Shown here piece by piece: positions 63,412 through 64,000 of a DNA stretch of 64,000 nucleotides. Source of the stretch: Anolis sagrei (taxonomy: Eukaryota; Chordata; Lepidosauria; Squamata; Anolidae); the NCBI RefSeq assembly GCF_037176765.1, contig NC_090022.1:179172117-179236116 (forward strand), written 5' to 3'. The notes under the pieces were generated by a model that saw nothing but the letters and a program-made list of their open reading frames with translations, made no database searches and was not told where the DNA came from. Position numbers and translations under genes: made by a program. How positions within the stretch are numbered: position 1 is the first letter of the stretch; each line of letters opens with the position of its first letter.

Positions 63412-64000
63412 TCACGCTATTTCTTGCAGGGTCAGGATATGGAGTATTGTTCCGTTTGGGCAGTATTGTATTCATTCAGTGGGTTGGTTAGCTGTTTCCA
63501 GCTCCATGTCTAGGTTTGTCTCCTCTCATTCCTTAAACCCCTCAGAGGTCCTGTGCCAAGATATAACAAGAACCAGTTCTGAGGAACAGCACCATCTATG
63601 GCAGTTATTCCCCACTGCTGCCTTAACATGTAGCCCCAAAGTAGGGATGGGCAACAGTGGCTCTTTAGATGTCATTCAATTACAATATATGTCCATATTA
63701 CATTGTGGGTTGATCAGATGTGTTTCTTTTGGTTTGCTAAAACAACCCAAAATGATTATTGGAGCTTTAGCTCCAGAAACTGTGAACAAAATATTTTAAG
63801 TCATAGTAGGTAATGTGTAGCCCTTCAGTAGTTGTGGGTCTGAAGATGCTTATCAGCTCTATCCCACACAGAAAATAGTGAATGTTAATAGTCCATTGTC
63901 CTCCTCCAAGAGTGCAATCCTAACAGAAGCTACTAGAGAGTAAAAATTCCTGAAGTATGTGGGTTTTATTTCTAAGTAAATAAACATGGAGTAAGTATAC
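63412..64000 (+). other. EBP: EBP 3' UTR (to window end)
   Basis: No further repeat or gene is seen. AATAAA at 63979-63984 is the likely polyadenylation signal. Confidence 0.65.

Overview
This window is vertebrate nuclear DNA. Its repeats point to a squamate, most likely an iguanian lizard such as Anolis: tRNA-derived Sauria-type SINEs, BovB, CR1, L2 and L1 LINEs, many hAT-like and other short DNA transposons, and (TTA)n-tailed L2 copies. The species call is an inference from repeat content.

Two host genes can be reconstructed exon by exon with canonical GT/AG splice sites and a closed reading frame. PORCN (Wnt-specific O-acyltransferase, MBOAT family) lies on the minus strand. It has 13 coding exons from 41971 down to 23129, 1368 coding bases and 455 residues, with a GC-rich, CCAAT-rich promoter and probable non-coding first exon near 45.4-45.66 kb. 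EBP (emopamil-binding protein, sterol delta8-delta7 isomerase) lies on the plus strand. It has 4 coding exons from 52004 to 63411, 696 coding bases and 231 residues, with a GC-rich promoter near 50.0-50.26 kb carrying a CRE and CCAAT/ATTGG boxes. The genes are divergent (head to head). As I recall the human X chromosome, they are neighbours there too but in tandem, so an inversion separates the two lineages. Both proteins act in the ER membrane; there is no operon-like relationship.

Layout: 1-7.8 kb is intergenic, with L2, L1 and CR1 fragments and one hAT element nested in another, both with perfect 8-bp target duplications. About 7.87-15.5 kb is a hierarchical tandem array of 1.5-kb cassettes. 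Each cassette carries, on the minus strand, exon-like modules with good splice sites that I cannot assign to any family; this is the least explained part of the window. 15.5-21 kb holds a pyrimidine-rich tract, a decayed LINE, a candidate orphan exon and more repeats. 21-23.1 kb is mostly unique and probably includes the PORCN 3' UTR. 23.1-45.6 kb is PORCN with repeat-filled introns. 45.8-46.5 kb is a 51-bp minisatellite between the two promoters, followed by a decayed mariner. 50-64 kb is EBP, whose introns hold CR1, BovB, L2, SINEs, MITEs and a fold-back element.

Most open frames outside the two genes are transposon remnants, simple-sequence artefacts or shadows. No tRNA, rRNA or CRISPR locus was found. 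Gene assignments rest on remembered human protein sequences, not on a search.
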